A DNA stretch of 64,000 nt from Helicobacter rappini (lineage in GTDB: Bacteria > Campylobacterota > Campylobacteria > Campylobacterales > Helicobacteraceae): NCBI RefSeq assembly GCF_900198625.1, contig NZ_FZPK01000008.1, positions 16,499-80,498 of the forward strand. The letters are read 5' to 3'. Every line of letters begins with the position of its first letter. Positions within the stretch are counted from its first letter, which is position 1. The notes below the pieces were generated by a model, which was given only the letters and a program-made list of their open reading frames with translations, had not been told where the DNA came from and did no database searches. Positions 9,006 to 17,833 of this stretch are shown one piece after another. The position numbers were made by a program, and so were the translations under genes.

Positions 9006-10234
9006 GTTTTCTTCCCTTCTTTTATGTCATTATAGATAGATTCTATATGTGGAATGTAGTCTTTTATCCCAGATTCTAATGTGTAGTTTGGTGTGTAGTT
9101 TGGTAAAAAGTTTGCTTTACCTGCAAGGGTGTGATTTTGAAAAAATGGATATGGGTTTTTAATATACTGCACTTCAAAGCTTACTTTTAGATTCTCTTTT
9201 AGAATCTCAACAATATCGTTATAACTACGCGAGATTCCACTGCCGACATTATATATTGCCCCATGCTCTAGCCATGATTGCATAATATTTTGTGATTTTG
9301 CTAAGAAGTCATGCCCAAATAGTTTTTGCAATACAATATCTTGTGTTTGTGGTGTTTGCTGCATGTTTATGTCGTTGAAGGTCTTGTGGATTCTATGCCA
9401 TTCTTTTGCTTGTTTATTTTTATCTCTTAAACCATAGGTTAGCATAAGTAGCTCCATAGCCCTTACATTTGCCTGCACGACATCATGGATACAGACAAAA
9501 TCTCTTTGTTGTTCTCCAAACTCAAATAGCTTGACTACTCTATCATTTAGTGCTTGCAATGATAGCTGAAGTATCATAGATGAAGTCTTGTATTTATAAA
9601 ACTCATATCTGCCATATACATTAAAGTAACGCAAACCTATAAGCCCTATGCCCTTTTCTTGCAAACTCTTTTGTAATCTCACATTTTCCTTATCCATGCA
9701 AAGCTTTGAAAAGCCATAGATATTTTCTGGAATCTCATTTGTCCCAACACTATTTGGAATCTCTGTATTACCATAGACTGCGGCTGAACTTGCGTATATA
9801 ATATGTGCTTCATGCTTCATAGCAAGTTTGATTAGGGCTTTAAACGCATTGAAATTTACCTGCATAACATGCCGCATATCCATGCAAGTGGTATCTGAAA
9901 CTGCGGCTTCATGCAGGATATAATCTATCTTGCCATAGTCTCTTTGCAATGATTTTAACTCTTTTTCATTTGCAATATCAAGTGATAAGACCTCAACATT
10001 TGGGTAAAGAGAGAGATTCTTAAAATGCCCTAGTGTTGTGGGATTGCCATTAGGAAAAGTCTTTGAATCTCGAAAATAATCAAGGGCTAGAATCTTGCAG
10101 TCTTTATGATGTGTAGCAAAATATTCTACAAGATTACTACCTATAAATCCTGCTGCCCCTGTGATTAGTATTGTCTTATTATTAAGTGTTAGAGAATCTG
10201 GCTTTGTTGTTTGCTGTGTATTTACGCTTTGCAT
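8996..10234 (-). CDS. hldD: ADP-L-glycero-D-manno-heptose 6-epimerase
   Basis: The 412-residue short-chain dehydrogenase/epimerase has GAAGFIGSNLVEYF near the N terminus for NADP binding, a Ser-Tyr-Lys active site around YASSAAVYG and NIYGFSKLCMDKE, and the substrate segment RYFNVYGRYEFYK. It converts ADP-D-glycero- to ADP-L-glycero-manno-heptose for lipopolysaccharide. Typical HldD is about 310-340 residues. The excess lies in a short N-terminal extension (about 18 residues before LNNKTILITG) and an insertion around residues 260-320 containing KNKQAKEWHRIHKTFNDINMQ. The insertion has no recognised domain. It overlaps hldE by 10 nt and lies downstream of the TsaB-like gene by 68 nt. Confidence 0.94.
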   Translation of the reverse strand: MQSVNTQQTTKPDSLTLNNKTILITGAAGFIGSNLVEYFATHHKDCKILALDYFRDSKTFPNGNPTTLGHFKNLSLYPNVEVLSLDIANEKELKSLQRDYGKIDYILHEAAVSDTTCMDMRHVMQVNFNAFKALIKLAMKHEAHIIYASSAAVYGNTEIPNSVGTNEIPENIYGFSKLCMDKENVRLQKSLQEKGIGLIGLRYFNVYGRYEFYKYKTSSMILQLSLQALNDRVVKLFEFGEQQRDFVCIHDVVQANVRAMELLMLTYGLRDKNKQAKEWHRIHKTFNDINMQQTPQTQDIVLQKLFGHDFLAKSQNIMQSWLEHGAIYNVGSGISRSYNDIVEILKENLKVSFEVQYIKNPYPFFQNHTLAGKANFLPNYTPNYTLESGIKDYIPHIESIYNDIKEGKKTWQ

Positions 10235-10302
10235 GAATTTGCCTTATATGTGTAAAGTATTGTGTGATTTTAGCATGTTTTTGTGAGTTTATAGGTATTG
10301 CT

Positions 10303-11256
10303 TCAAACTGCTGGGGTTACATAAAGTGGTGTGCAAGATTCTAAAAAATCATCATGTATAAGTCTGTATGGTAAAAATAGTGTTGATAAATCTAAACTAT
10401 CATTTATGTTACTTGCATTTATGTTACTTGGGGCAATATGAATATAATCTTTAACATTAGAATCCGTGATAACCACATGTTTAGAATCTGGTTTAAGATA
10501 AAAAGACATATTTGCAAATGCCTTTATCTCATTTGTTTGACTGAAGTAAAAGCTATTTGTAGCATATATCTTAATATCACTACTTAAAGCAAGGGTATGT
10601 AAAAATACATGCGTAAGCTTTATAGCACTTAAACTCCCAACCCCACGGGAATAATAAATCGCATTTAAAGGCATAAAATATGAGAGTAGATATAAGGCTT
10701 TAGTGAGACTACAATCAAGTTTTATAAAATCTATGTTGGTTTTAGAATCTATTTTTTCATTAAAGTATATATTGTGTTTAGTGTCTAGATTCTCTAAATT
10801 TGCACCTTTGTCTATACAATTTGGGCGATTGGCTGAATTAGTTTGATTACTATATGTAGAATCTATGGAATCTTTTATGCTAAGTGTTTCTAAAATATGC
10901 TTTATTTCTTTATTCTCTTTTAAAAAACTAGAATCAATCAAGCATTCAGCTAAACTGCATTTAGATAGCACTTCAGGTGTGAGTAAAGATTCTAAACTTG
11001 TATAAGTAGTCTTTTTATCTAAACTATGTGATACAAAAAGCAAGGGTAAAACATCGCTTGTCTTCCCATCTATACGCAAAATGAAAATAAGCTTTGGGGC
11101 TTTATTTTCTAGTGTGCTTTCATTATCTGCTTTATCAGTATATACCGCTTCTTTTAAACTCGCTTTATTTAATTTATCTTCATTTGGACTCATATCTTCA
11201 TAATAGATTCCAAGTGTCGTTGGAGTGCCTATGCTTAGTAATATAGCTTTATACAT
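10303..11256 (-). CDS. TsaB-like protein with a repeat-derived insertion
   Basis: The 317-residue protein resembles the degenerate Campylobacterota form of TsaB, the partner of TsaD in making N6-threonylcarbamoyladenosine on tRNA. Evidence is the N-terminal ILLSIGTPTTLGIYY and the segment YYSRGVGSLSAIKLTHVFLHTLAL, which corresponds to the GPGSFTGLR region of TsaB. It lacks an obvious ATP site, as TsaB does. Two linker-like stretches look unconserved: residues about 25-50 and about 130-175. The second contains NCIDKGANLEN, encoded by a 35-nt cassette also found in thiE. It sits 48 nt downstream of flgL. The TsaB assignment is a family-level inference, and a hypothetical label would also be defensible. 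Confidence 0.55.
   Translation of the reverse strand: MYKAILLSIGTPTTLGIYYEDMSPNEDKLNKASLKEAVYTDKADNESTLENKAPKLIFILRIDGKTSDVLPLLFVSHSLDKKTTYTSLESLLTPEVLSKCSLAECLIDSSFLKENKEIKHILETLSIKDSIDSTYSNQTNSANRPNCIDKGANLENLDTKHNIYFNEKIDSKTNIDFIKLDCSLTKALYLLSYFMPLNAIYYSRGVGSLSAIKLTHVFLHTLALSSDIKIYATNSFYFSQTNEIKAFANMSFYLKPDSKHVVITDSNVKDYIHIAPSNINASNINDSLDLSTLFLPYRLIHDDFLESCTPLYVTPAV
10788..10822 (-). repeat. 35-nt coding cassette shared with thiE
   Basis: On the minus strand this segment encodes NCIDKGANLEN within the TsaB-like protein. It matches 50275-50309 in thiE at all but two positions, while the flanks do not match, so it behaves as an inserted unit read in the same frame in both genes. Confidence 0.7.
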
Positions 11257-11290
11257 ACTTTTCCTTACCCTTGCACTTCCTTGTGATTAT

Positions 11291-11304
11291 GATTCTTTAG
11301 AATC
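11291..11304 (-). terminator. Inverted AGATTCT/AGAATC pair directly after the flgL stop
   Basis: The bases GATTCT-TT-AGAATC follow the flgL TAA without a gap. Stem potential is short and there is no U-run, so termination is unproven. It is listed because the same arrangement recurs after trpE, lpxC and the right-edge gene. Confidence 0.35.
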
Positions 11305-13857
11305 TTAATTAAGATAATTCACAAGTGAAAGGTTATTAATGCGGTTTGTTGATGATAGCACGGCTTGATAGTTATTACTTAGATTTGTGAATTTATTATA
11401 AGTTTCTGCCAAATCTGCTCCTATCGTATCGCCTTTAATGCCGCTTACTTGCGTTTTAATAATCTCATTTCTTGCCACAGAGTTTTGGAATGTGCGAGTA
11501 TGAGCCCCATTTTTAGATATGACTTTTTCGATATGATCGCTTAAATGATCGATTAATTCAATGCAGTTTTGGATACCAAGACTTTTCATTGTATCATCAT
11601 ATCTTTGCCCATGCAACGCCCCTGCACGATAGATTCCATCTCTTACAGACTGGATAGCATCATCTAGCCCTCTAAAGAAGTGAATCTTTGGGTCATCTAC
11701 TACAAGAGAACCATTTGCATTAAGCCTTACATTCGCATTTGAATAACGGATAGCTTCCGGGCTAAAGTCATCTTGTGCTTTGTCATAAAACATCATTGTC
11801 ATACGCGTAATTGCCCTTAAATTATCTTGTATTTCTATTTTTCCTTCACTATCAAAGTCAATGGTAATGTTTGATTTTGCTCTATCTAGCAATTCTTCAT
11901 ACGCATCTTTTTGTGCTTGAGTGGGCTTTCCGCCTTTTACTTGTGCTGCACTAAGAGATTTATCATCTTCATTACTATAATTTAGCGCAATAGACATAGC
12001 GTCCATAAGCTGCCTATAAGTTACAGAATCTCCATCGCTAATGGTAACAGCTGGTGGCTCATCATAAGGATCAAACAATGGAATCTTTATAGTTTTATCA
12101 CTATGTTGTGCGGGTAGCTCTAAAAAGCTTCCTTGTTTTGTAAAAGTAATGCTTGCTTCAAGCTCTATCCCATTATGATCGTGTAGTTTAAAGCCGTAAG
12201 TTTTGCCATTGAGTGAGCCATCTGTTACTTCAATAAGCTTTGTATGATCGTTTGCAAGCACAGAAGTCCCTGATAGAGATTGTGAAATATTGCCTCTAAT
12301 CTTTGAGCCTAGTTGTTGGAATCCAGTCTTTGTATAACTCACACCAAGACTCGAGGTAAAGCCATTTACCTCTTCTTCACTCTCACCAAGCGTTTCAAGG
12401 CGTATAGAAAAGCCCCTTTCTCCATCAAATGGTGGCTTTAGTGTATCTGTGCTTTTATTTCGCACATTTCTATCATAGATATTTATTTGTCCATGATCTA
12501 ATTCCACATCAATATTACCACCAAAATACTCTTTAATCGCATCAAATAAATCTCTTACTTCCTGCCCTCTTATATCAAACAATAAAGGCTCACCTAACTC
12601 CCTATTGCTAATCGTGCCATCTTTTTCATTTGGCGGTGTGCCTGTGATTTTAATATATCTTGTTGGCACGGATAGAATATCCTCTAGCTTTGTGTCTATC
12701 TCTGTCATTACATTATCTTTGCGGATAAGTGTCGTTGGGATATGTGTAAGGCGATTATCATATAAATCATTCACACCTTTAAGATTACTCGCGCTAAATT
12801 CTGAAGTAAGATTCTGACTGCTATATACCTGCACTCTTGCCCCAAGCTTCTCAAGGTCGGCTAGATTCTCTACATCAGCTTCACTAGAAATCATGTGAAA
12901 GTCAATACTAGAGCTACCGGGCTTCAAATCCTTAATCTCAATTTGCCCCCAATTATTTAGTCGCACATCAACGACTTTTGTCGCATGTGTATTGCCAAAT
13001 GCCTTGCCGATTCTATCAAGCAGGTCTCTCACCGTTGTAGCATTCTTTGGATTTGTAAAGCCCACATCTAGGGCAAACTTCTCTTTAAAGCTTTGACCGC
13101 GACTATTTACCCCTTGCACATAGAAATACTCTTTTCCATTATTTCGTGGATTATTATCATTATCGCCTATTAAGTCTCTAAGCGTATCATCTTCTTTGAT
13201 ATATACTTCAGTTGGCTCACTATGCTTTTCGGAATTATCCATAATTGCTGGGTGAAGTCGCGTTTGATTAAGCATTCTCCCATTTGTTGTAATGAGTCTG
13301 TGTTTATCATTATCAAAACCATAGAAAAGCTCTTCACCTGTAATATTAAATGGGACTAGATTCTTAGAACTCACAAGTGCGCTTAACTCTTCATCATTGC
13401 CATAATAATTCCCCACAGAATCAAAAGGCTGCACATCGACTTTACTTCCCGCAAAGATAAACTTCCCACCCACAGAAGTATTTGCAATGCTGATAATATG
13501 TGCTTTTGTAGCCTCTAAATCTCTTGCTAATGCTTCCCTTGAAGTTGGCGTATGCAAGTCATTTGCCGCATGTAAAAGCTTTGTTTTAAACTGCACCATC
13601 GCAAGTGAAATCTCTTGCAAAGCCTTATCTGTATTTAGAGTTTGAGTCTCTGCTGTGCGTGCTACATCTATGCCTTGCTGCAAAGTCGTCTCATCATATT
13701 CTAGCTTTAGATTCTGATTTGACACACTTGCATCTTGCCAACCATACTGAATCTTTTTACCACTTGCAATCTTTGTATTCATATCATTAAGGTTTGAGGT
13801 AATATTGCCATTATTATTTAGCATTTGATTGTATTTTGTCCCAAATGTTACTCTCAT
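11305..13857 (-). CDS. flgL: Flagellar hook-associated protein 3 (hook-filament junction)
   Basis: The 850-residue protein has the flagellin-like N-terminal helix region (MRVTFGTKYNQMLNNNGNITSNLNDMNTKIASGKK within residues 1-35) and the matching C-terminal helices (AETYNKFTNLSNNYQAVLSSTNRINNLSLVNYL). Both ends pair in the filament core. The very large central region, about 600 residues, is normal for Helicobacter FlgL (about 830 residues) but roughly double that of enteric bacteria. It joins the filament to the hook outside the cell. An RpoN-type promoter lies upstream at 13934-13950, consistent with middle-class flagellar genes. No other flagellar gene is adjacent. Confidence 0.93.
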   Translation of the reverse strand: MRVTFGTKYNQMLNNNGNITSNLNDMNTKIASGKKIQYGWQDASVSNQNLKLEYDETTLQQGIDVARTAETQTLNTDKALQEISLAMVQFKTKLLHAANDLHTPTSREALARDLEATKAHIISIANTSVGGKFIFAGSKVDVQPFDSVGNYYGNDEELSALVSSKNLVPFNITGEELFYGFDNDKHRLITTNGRMLNQTRLHPAIMDNSEKHSEPTEVYIKEDDTLRDLIGDNDNNPRNNGKEYFYVQGVNSRGQSFKEKFALDVGFTNPKNATTVRDLLDRIGKAFGNTHATKVVDVRLNNWGQIEIKDLKPGSSSIDFHMISSEADVENLADLEKLGARVQVYSSQNLTSEFSASNLKGVNDLYDNRLTHIPTTLIRKDNVMTEIDTKLEDILSVPTRYIKITGTPPNEKDGTISNRELGEPLLFDIRGQEVRDLFDAIKEYFGGNIDVELDHGQINIYDRNVRNKSTDTLKPPFDGERGFSIRLETLGESEEEVNGFTSSLGVSYTKTGFQQLGSKIRGNISQSLSGTSVLANDHTKLIEVTDGSLNGKTYGFKLHDHNGIELEASITFTKQGSFLELPAQHSDKTIKIPLFDPYDEPPAVTISDGDSVTYRQLMDAMSIALNYSNEDDKSLSAAQVKGGKPTQAQKDAYEELLDRAKSNITIDFDSEGKIEIQDNLRAITRMTMMFYDKAQDDFSPEAIRYSNANVRLNANGSLVVDDPKIHFFRGLDDAIQSVRDGIYRAGALHGQRYDDTMKSLGIQNCIELIDHLSDHIEKVISKNGAHTRTFQNSVARNEIIKTQVSGIKGDTIGADLAETYNKFTNLSNNYQAVLSSTNRINNLSLVNYLN

Positions 13858-13933
13858 TATCGCAACCTTCTCTTAATTTTCACAAGGCTAATCAGCTTGT
13901 GTTTATCTCTGTTTAGAGTATTAGCAACGACTT

Positions 13934-13950
13934 AAGCAATTAGTATTCCA
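13934..13950 (-). promoter_or_regulatory. Sigma-54 (RpoN) type -24/-12 promoter for flgL
   Basis: The minus strand reads TGGAATACTAATTGCTT: a GG and a GC separated by exactly ten bases, in the TGG-N9-TTGC arrangement required by RpoN. It lies about 77-93 nt upstream of the flgL start. Regulation of flgL by RpoN is established in Helicobacter pylori, which supports the reading. Confidence 0.75.
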
Positions 13951-14014
13951 TTAAAACTTAAATATGGAATAACATTTGCTAAAACACAATAAATTATAAA
14001 GTTAAGGGGTTATT

Positions 14015-14509
14015 GTGCTATCACATATCTATTCACCATGGCGGAGTGGCTACTTTTCATCAGATTGCAGCGAAGAATGCGTATTTTGTGATATAGCACA
14101 TAATCCACATAATGATACAAATAATCGTGTCTTTTATAGAGATTCTATATGCTTTGGCGTTATGAACTTATACCCATATATGCCCGGACATTTCATGCTT
14201 ATCCCGCATAAACATATTGACACACCAACACTTCTATCACAAGAAGAATGGCAACATTTAAATACCTTATCACAAAAGGCTATCGCCATGCTAGAAGAGT
14301 ATGGGGCAAGCGGTATAAACATGGGGATAAATATCAAAAAAGCAGCAGGAGCAGGTATCCCAGAGCATTTACACCTGCATTTTGTCCCGCGTTTCATAGG
14401 CGATACAAATTTTATTACCAGCATTGCAAATAGTCGTGTGTATGGTGTTGATTTTGATTCTATTTATGATAAAATTTCATCTCTTGCAAAGAAGCATTTA
14501 TATAACTAA
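14015..14509 (+). CDS. HIT family nucleotide-binding protein
   Basis: The 164-residue cytoplasmic protein has the C-terminal histidine triad EHLHLHFVPR (about residues 130-139), whose middle histidine forms the nucleotidyl intermediate. A CVFCDI motif lies near residues 23-28, and the start of the triad domain reads MPGHFMLIPHKH. HIT proteins hydrolyse or transfer nucleotide monophosphates from dinucleotides or AMP conjugates. The closest known groups are Ap4A phosphorylase-like and Hint-like enzymes; the true substrate is unknown. The ankyrin gene follows after 11 nt, so the pair is likely co-transcribed. Confidence 0.9.
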   Translation: MLSHIYSPWRSGYFSSDCSEECVFCDIAHNPHNDTNNRVFYRDSICFGVMNLYPYMPGHFMLIPHKHIDTPTLLSQEEWQHLNTLSQKAIAMLEEYGASGINMGINIKKAAGAGIPEHLHLHFVPRFIGDTNFITSIANSRVYGVDFDSIYDKISSLAKKHLYN

Positions 14510-14520
14510 AAGGGAATAAA

Positions 14521-15405
14521 ATGAAAAAAATCTATGTTTGTTTATGTTTTATTTTTGGAATCTTAAAGGCAAATCAATATGATTATTTGCTGTTTAGCCA
14601 TGTTTTAAGCGATGTGGAAAGTGGCTTTGACTTAAAAGCTGATGTCAATGCGAGATGGCAGGGAAACACGCCGCTATATACCGCAGTAAAAAATAATCAT
14701 TTAGAAATCGCATATTTACTTATCATGGGTGGGGCTGATGTCAATGCGATAAATCATGGAAAGACCGCATTGCATGAAGCCGTGCGTAATAAAAATGCCT
14801 ACATAACGCAACTCTTAGTAACCGCTGGGGCAAAAGTAAATATACAAGATGAAAGCAATGGCAACACGCCCCTGCATTATGCGGCATTAAATAGCGATAG
14901 ACAAACGCTTAATATCCTTACAAACGCACAAGGCGATATGAATGCCCCAAATTTTCAGGGCATAACTCCCGCTCAAATTGCAATGAGAGAGATTACAATC
15001 CCCCCAATAATCATTGAAGACTACAATCTTGCCATCAGTGCAAGTGCGTTTAAAATCACAAATAGTGCGGTTATTTTTAATATTAGAAATCTTACAAATG
15101 AGCCTTTAGTTATCTTTAATACAGGCTTATATCTTAATGGTAACTTAATCGCAAGTAGTCAAAAGCCACTCACAATTCCTGCTGGCACAACTATCACAAA
15201 TATCAATACCATACCCATTGGCACACATGGAATCTATGCGTTAAAAGTCGATAAAGATGGACAAGTCGATATTAAAGCTGGATTTAGCATCGACTATCAA
15301 GCAGAAGGCAGAATGGAGAGGGCATTTAATAGCACAACAATGAAGTTAAGATTGTGGAATCCACCGCCAAAAAAGCAAACAAAACCTAGAGATTCTGAAA
15401 AATAG
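14521..15405 (+). CDS. Exported ankyrin-repeat protein
   Basis: The 294-residue protein starts with a signal-like segment (MKKIYVCLCFIFGILKANQ). Three to four ankyrin repeats follow at about residues 40-160, seen as GNTPLYTAVKNNHLEIAYLL, GKTALHEAVRNKNAYITQLL and GNTPLHYAALNSDRQTLNIL. The C-terminal half (about 165-275) looks beta-rich and contains NLTNEPLVIFNTGLYLNGN, an immunoglobulin-like pattern I cannot assign. The tail is lysine- and proline-rich. An export signal plus ankyrin repeats suggests a periplasmic protein-binding role, as with AnkB-type proteins near catalase in other bacteria (inference). It is preceded by the HIT gene. Confidence 0.8.
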   Translation: MKKIYVCLCFIFGILKANQYDYLLFSHVLSDVESGFDLKADVNARWQGNTPLYTAVKNNHLEIAYLLIMGGADVNAINHGKTALHEAVRNKNAYITQLLVTAGAKVNIQDESNGNTPLHYAALNSDRQTLNILTNAQGDMNAPNFQGITPAQIAMREITIPPIIIEDYNLAISASAFKITNSAVIFNIRNLTNEPLVIFNTGLYLNGNLIASSQKPLTIPAGTTITNINTIPIGTHGIYALKVDKDGQVDIKAGFSIDYQAEGRMERAFNSTTMKLRLWNPPPKKQTKPRDSEK

Positions 15406-15816
15406 CTTATTGGCATTTTGAGAGTAATTTTTATAGCATTATGCTATGTATCACAATCTTTAGAGATTCAAACATACAGCCATAAGTTAGAATATTTTTG
15501 TAAAATTTAACAACCTAGAATCTTAAAGGTGGTTTTTAAAACACAATAAGCAAATTTGTATCCATTTCGGTTTTTTTGGGAATTTGGAGGTTTGCGAATA
15601 GTAATGAGATGAGCATGTAATATTTTACTAACCCTAATCTTCTATTTCAAATTAGAGTATATACAGCAAGTTGGCAAGTAAAAAGAGTCGGCTAAGTTTT
15701 CGGCGTGAAAATTAGATGCTAGTATACTAAACCATTTTCAATAAGTGTTGGTCACATGGTTAAAAACACAAGTGACTGAAAATAGCTAAATATGAAGTAT
15801 GTAGGCGACGACACGC
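15406..15816. other. Gene-free stretch with one imperfect inverted repeat
   Basis: About 410 bp without a convincing coding frame. The only structure I see is at 15734-15783: ATTTTCA and TGAAAAT as outer arms, with GTCAC and GTGAC as inner arms. This could be the terminator between the two convergent genes, although the arms are interrupted by a 10-nt bulge. Confidence 0.4.
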
Positions 15817-16968
15817 TTACGCACGACTTTTTTCAATCGCTTGATTTAAGTCTTCTAGCAAGTCTTTAGCGTATTCAATGCCAACGGATAGGCGGATAAG
15901 ATTTTCAGTTATCCCCATAGATTCACGCAAGTCTTTGGGGATAGAGGCGTGAGTCATACTCGCAGGGTGGCAGAGCAAACTCTCCACACCCCCTAAACTT
16001 TCGGCTAAAACGATGATACGCGTGGATTTAAAAAAGATTCTATAATCATATTCTGGCTTTAATATAAAGCTTAGCATTCCCCCACCACCACGCGCTTGAG
16101 AGCTTTGTGCTTCATATTCGCTATCACTTTTTAGTCCGGGGTAATACACCTTTTCCACCGCCTTGTGTTCGCTTAAAGATTCTGCTAGAAACAGGGCATT
16201 TTCACAATGTCGCTGCATTCGTAAGCCTAGTGTTTTCATACCGCGGATAAGCAGAAAGCTATCAAATGGAGCCAATACACCGCCTATGCTATTTTGCAAG
16301 AATCCTATGCGTTCAGCTAAACTCTCATCATTTACCACCACAAGCCCAGCTACAAGGTCGCTATGTCCGCCGAGATACTTTGTCGCAGAATGCACCACAA
16401 TGTCAATGCCTAGCCTTAAAGGTTGCTGCAAATAGGGCGTCATAAAGGTATTATCCACGATACTTAACACGCCTTTTTTCTTGCAAATTTCAGCGACTTT
16501 TGCTAAGGGCGTAACGCTTAGAAGCGGGTTAGCAGGGCTTTCAATCAACACGGCTTTGACTTCAGGGGTTAGGGCAGAATCCAAAGCGTCTAAATCCCTT
16601 GTATCCACAATCTTATAGTTAATATTAAAGTTTTTAAAGACTTTATCTAAGATTCTAAAAGTCCCACCATAGACATTTTGTGAGATGATGATAGAATCTC
16701 CGCTTTTAAATAGGCTTAAAATCGTGCCAAGGGCTGCCATACCAGAGGCAAAGGCAAAGCCATATTTCCCGCCCTCACATTCGGCTATAAGGCTTTCAAT
16801 CCCATCTCTTGTGGGGTTTTTGGTGCGGGAGTATTCATAGCCTTTGTGCTTGCCTAACTCATCTTGAGCGTAAGTGGAGGTTTGGTAAATAGGCGTATTT
16901 ACCGCCCCTGTGCGTGGGTCTGTGGTGAGTCCCCCGTGGATTAGTGTGGTATCAAGTGTGCTTTGCAT
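15817..16968 (-). CDS. Cystathionine gamma-synthase/lyase family PLP enzyme
   Basis: The 383-residue protein is a full-length Cys/Met metabolism PLP enzyme. YEYSRTKNPTRDGIESLIAE binds the neighbouring subunit's cofactor, FASGMAA holds the phosphate, DNTFMTPYLQQPL contains the cofactor-ring aspartate, and SATKYLGGHSD carries the Schiff-base lysine. The family includes cystathionine gamma-synthase (MetB), cystathionine gamma-lyase (MccB) and O-acetylhomoserine sulfhydrylase. The Helicobacter pylori relative is labelled metB or mccB, and the sequence does not settle which reaction dominates. No cysK/mccA partner is adjacent. By eye the gene is more GC-rich than its neighbours, which may indicate transfer. 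Confidence 0.9.
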   Translation of the reverse strand: MQSTLDTTLIHGGLTTDPRTGAVNTPIYQTSTYAQDELGKHKGYEYSRTKNPTRDGIESLIAECEGGKYGFAFASGMAALGTILSLFKSGDSIIISQNVYGGTFRILDKVFKNFNINYKIVDTRDLDALDSALTPEVKAVLIESPANPLLSVTPLAKVAEICKKKGVLSIVDNTFMTPYLQQPLRLGIDIVVHSATKYLGGHSDLVAGLVVVNDESLAERIGFLQNSIGGVLAPFDSFLLIRGMKTLGLRMQRHCENALFLAESLSEHKAVEKVYYPGLKSDSEYEAQSSQARGGGGMLSFILKPEYDYRIFFKSTRIIVLAESLGGVESLLCHPASMTHASIPKDLRESMGITENLIRLSVGIEYAKDLLEDLNQAIEKSRA

Positions 16969-17306
16969 AGAAATCCTTTTTATAAAACTCTCAAATTTAT
17001 ATTTTTATATATAATAAACTATAAAATTTATATCTTATATAAAAATATAGTTCGCATATACCGAAACTCATGTTATTCTAGCAAAAAATTATTTATTTTT
17101 GATAACTTGATATTGCTTTATGCTGCTTTGATTCTAAACATTAATTCTAAATATTATCCATAACATGAAACTATGACAAGATTGAGATGTAGAATCTCAC
17201 ATTTTAAACTTTTCATATTTATTATACATTTACCCTTGATTTGTTTTTTTTTTTTTGTAAAGTAGCAAAGTTGTTTTGGCAATATTTTAATACAAGGAGC
17301 AAAGCT
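16969..17306. other. Intergenic stretch with T13 tract upstream of the glycine-rich module
   Basis: Very AT-rich divergent spacer between the PLP enzyme and the 17307 gene. The notable element is a run of 13 T at 17244-17256, about 50 nt before the start codon. No open frame or RNA is recognised. Confidence 0.5.
17244..17256 (+). repeat. T13 homopolymer tract in a promoter region
   Basis: Thirteen consecutive T lie 50 nt upstream of the ATG at 17307. T tracts of this length in Helicobacter promoters change length by slippage and tune transcription (for example sabA in H. pylori). Whether the tract lies between promoter elements here is unknown because no clear -10 is visible. Confidence 0.6.
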
Positions 17307-17804
17307 ATGACAAAAACGATAGCGATTGAGGAATTACAAAGATTTGATAATCCGCGTTTTAATGAAGATAATGCGCGTGGTTTAATTGATGAAATGTCTA
17401 GTGGTTTAAAACTACCAGAATCTATGAAAGCAGAATTTGATCGTAAAATGGTAACGCTTTTTCAGCAAACAAAGATAATAGCAGGTAAGCTGATTAATAT
17501 CGGTAGAATCGTATTTGCAAAGATCTATCAATTTATACAAGATAACCCAAACTTAACATTAGGCACTATTATCGGTGCAGTGTTTGGCTCATTTCTTGGT
17601 ATGATGCCACTTATTGGTGATATATTATCCCTTATATCCACATTTCTTGGTTCAACTATCGGTGGCTATCTTGACTATGTTAATAAAGGGGGCAGAGAGC
17701 TAGATAGCACACTTCAGCAAGTTATCGCAGGTGCAACACATGCTACAAAAGAATTTTTTAAGCTTATAGTAGAGATTTTTAACGCATTAAGGAATGATTT
17801 TTAA
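17307..17804 (+). CDS. Unassigned membrane protein with glycine zipper, first gene of a two-gene module
   Basis: I do not recognise the 165-residue protein. ATG 17307 is chosen because AAGGAG lies 7 nt upstream; the frame is open further upstream but includes the T tract. Residues about 1-60 are helical and charged. Residues about 70-125 form a hydrophobic hairpin rich in spaced glycines (LGTIIGAVFGSFLGMMPLIG, then FLGSTIGGYL), the pattern of glycine-zipper membrane segments. The end is amphipathic. There is no signal peptide. The next gene starts 29 nt later on the same strand and also carries a glycine-rich hydrophobic block, so they probably work as a pair in or on a membrane. Confidence 0.75.
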   Translation: MTKTIAIEELQRFDNPRFNEDNARGLIDEMSSGLKLPESMKAEFDRKMVTLFQQTKIIAGKLINIGRIVFAKIYQFIQDNPNLTLGTIIGAVFGSFLGMMPLIGDILSLISTFLGSTIGGYLDYVNKGGRELDSTLQQVIAGATHATKEFFKLIVEIFNALRNDF

Positions 17805-17833
17805 ACTACATATTTAACATTGAAAGGAATACT

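Noticed and set aside
16969..17306. Insertion-sequence or phage attachment site beside the T tract
   Set aside because: No terminal repeats, integrase, transposase or tRNA is visible.
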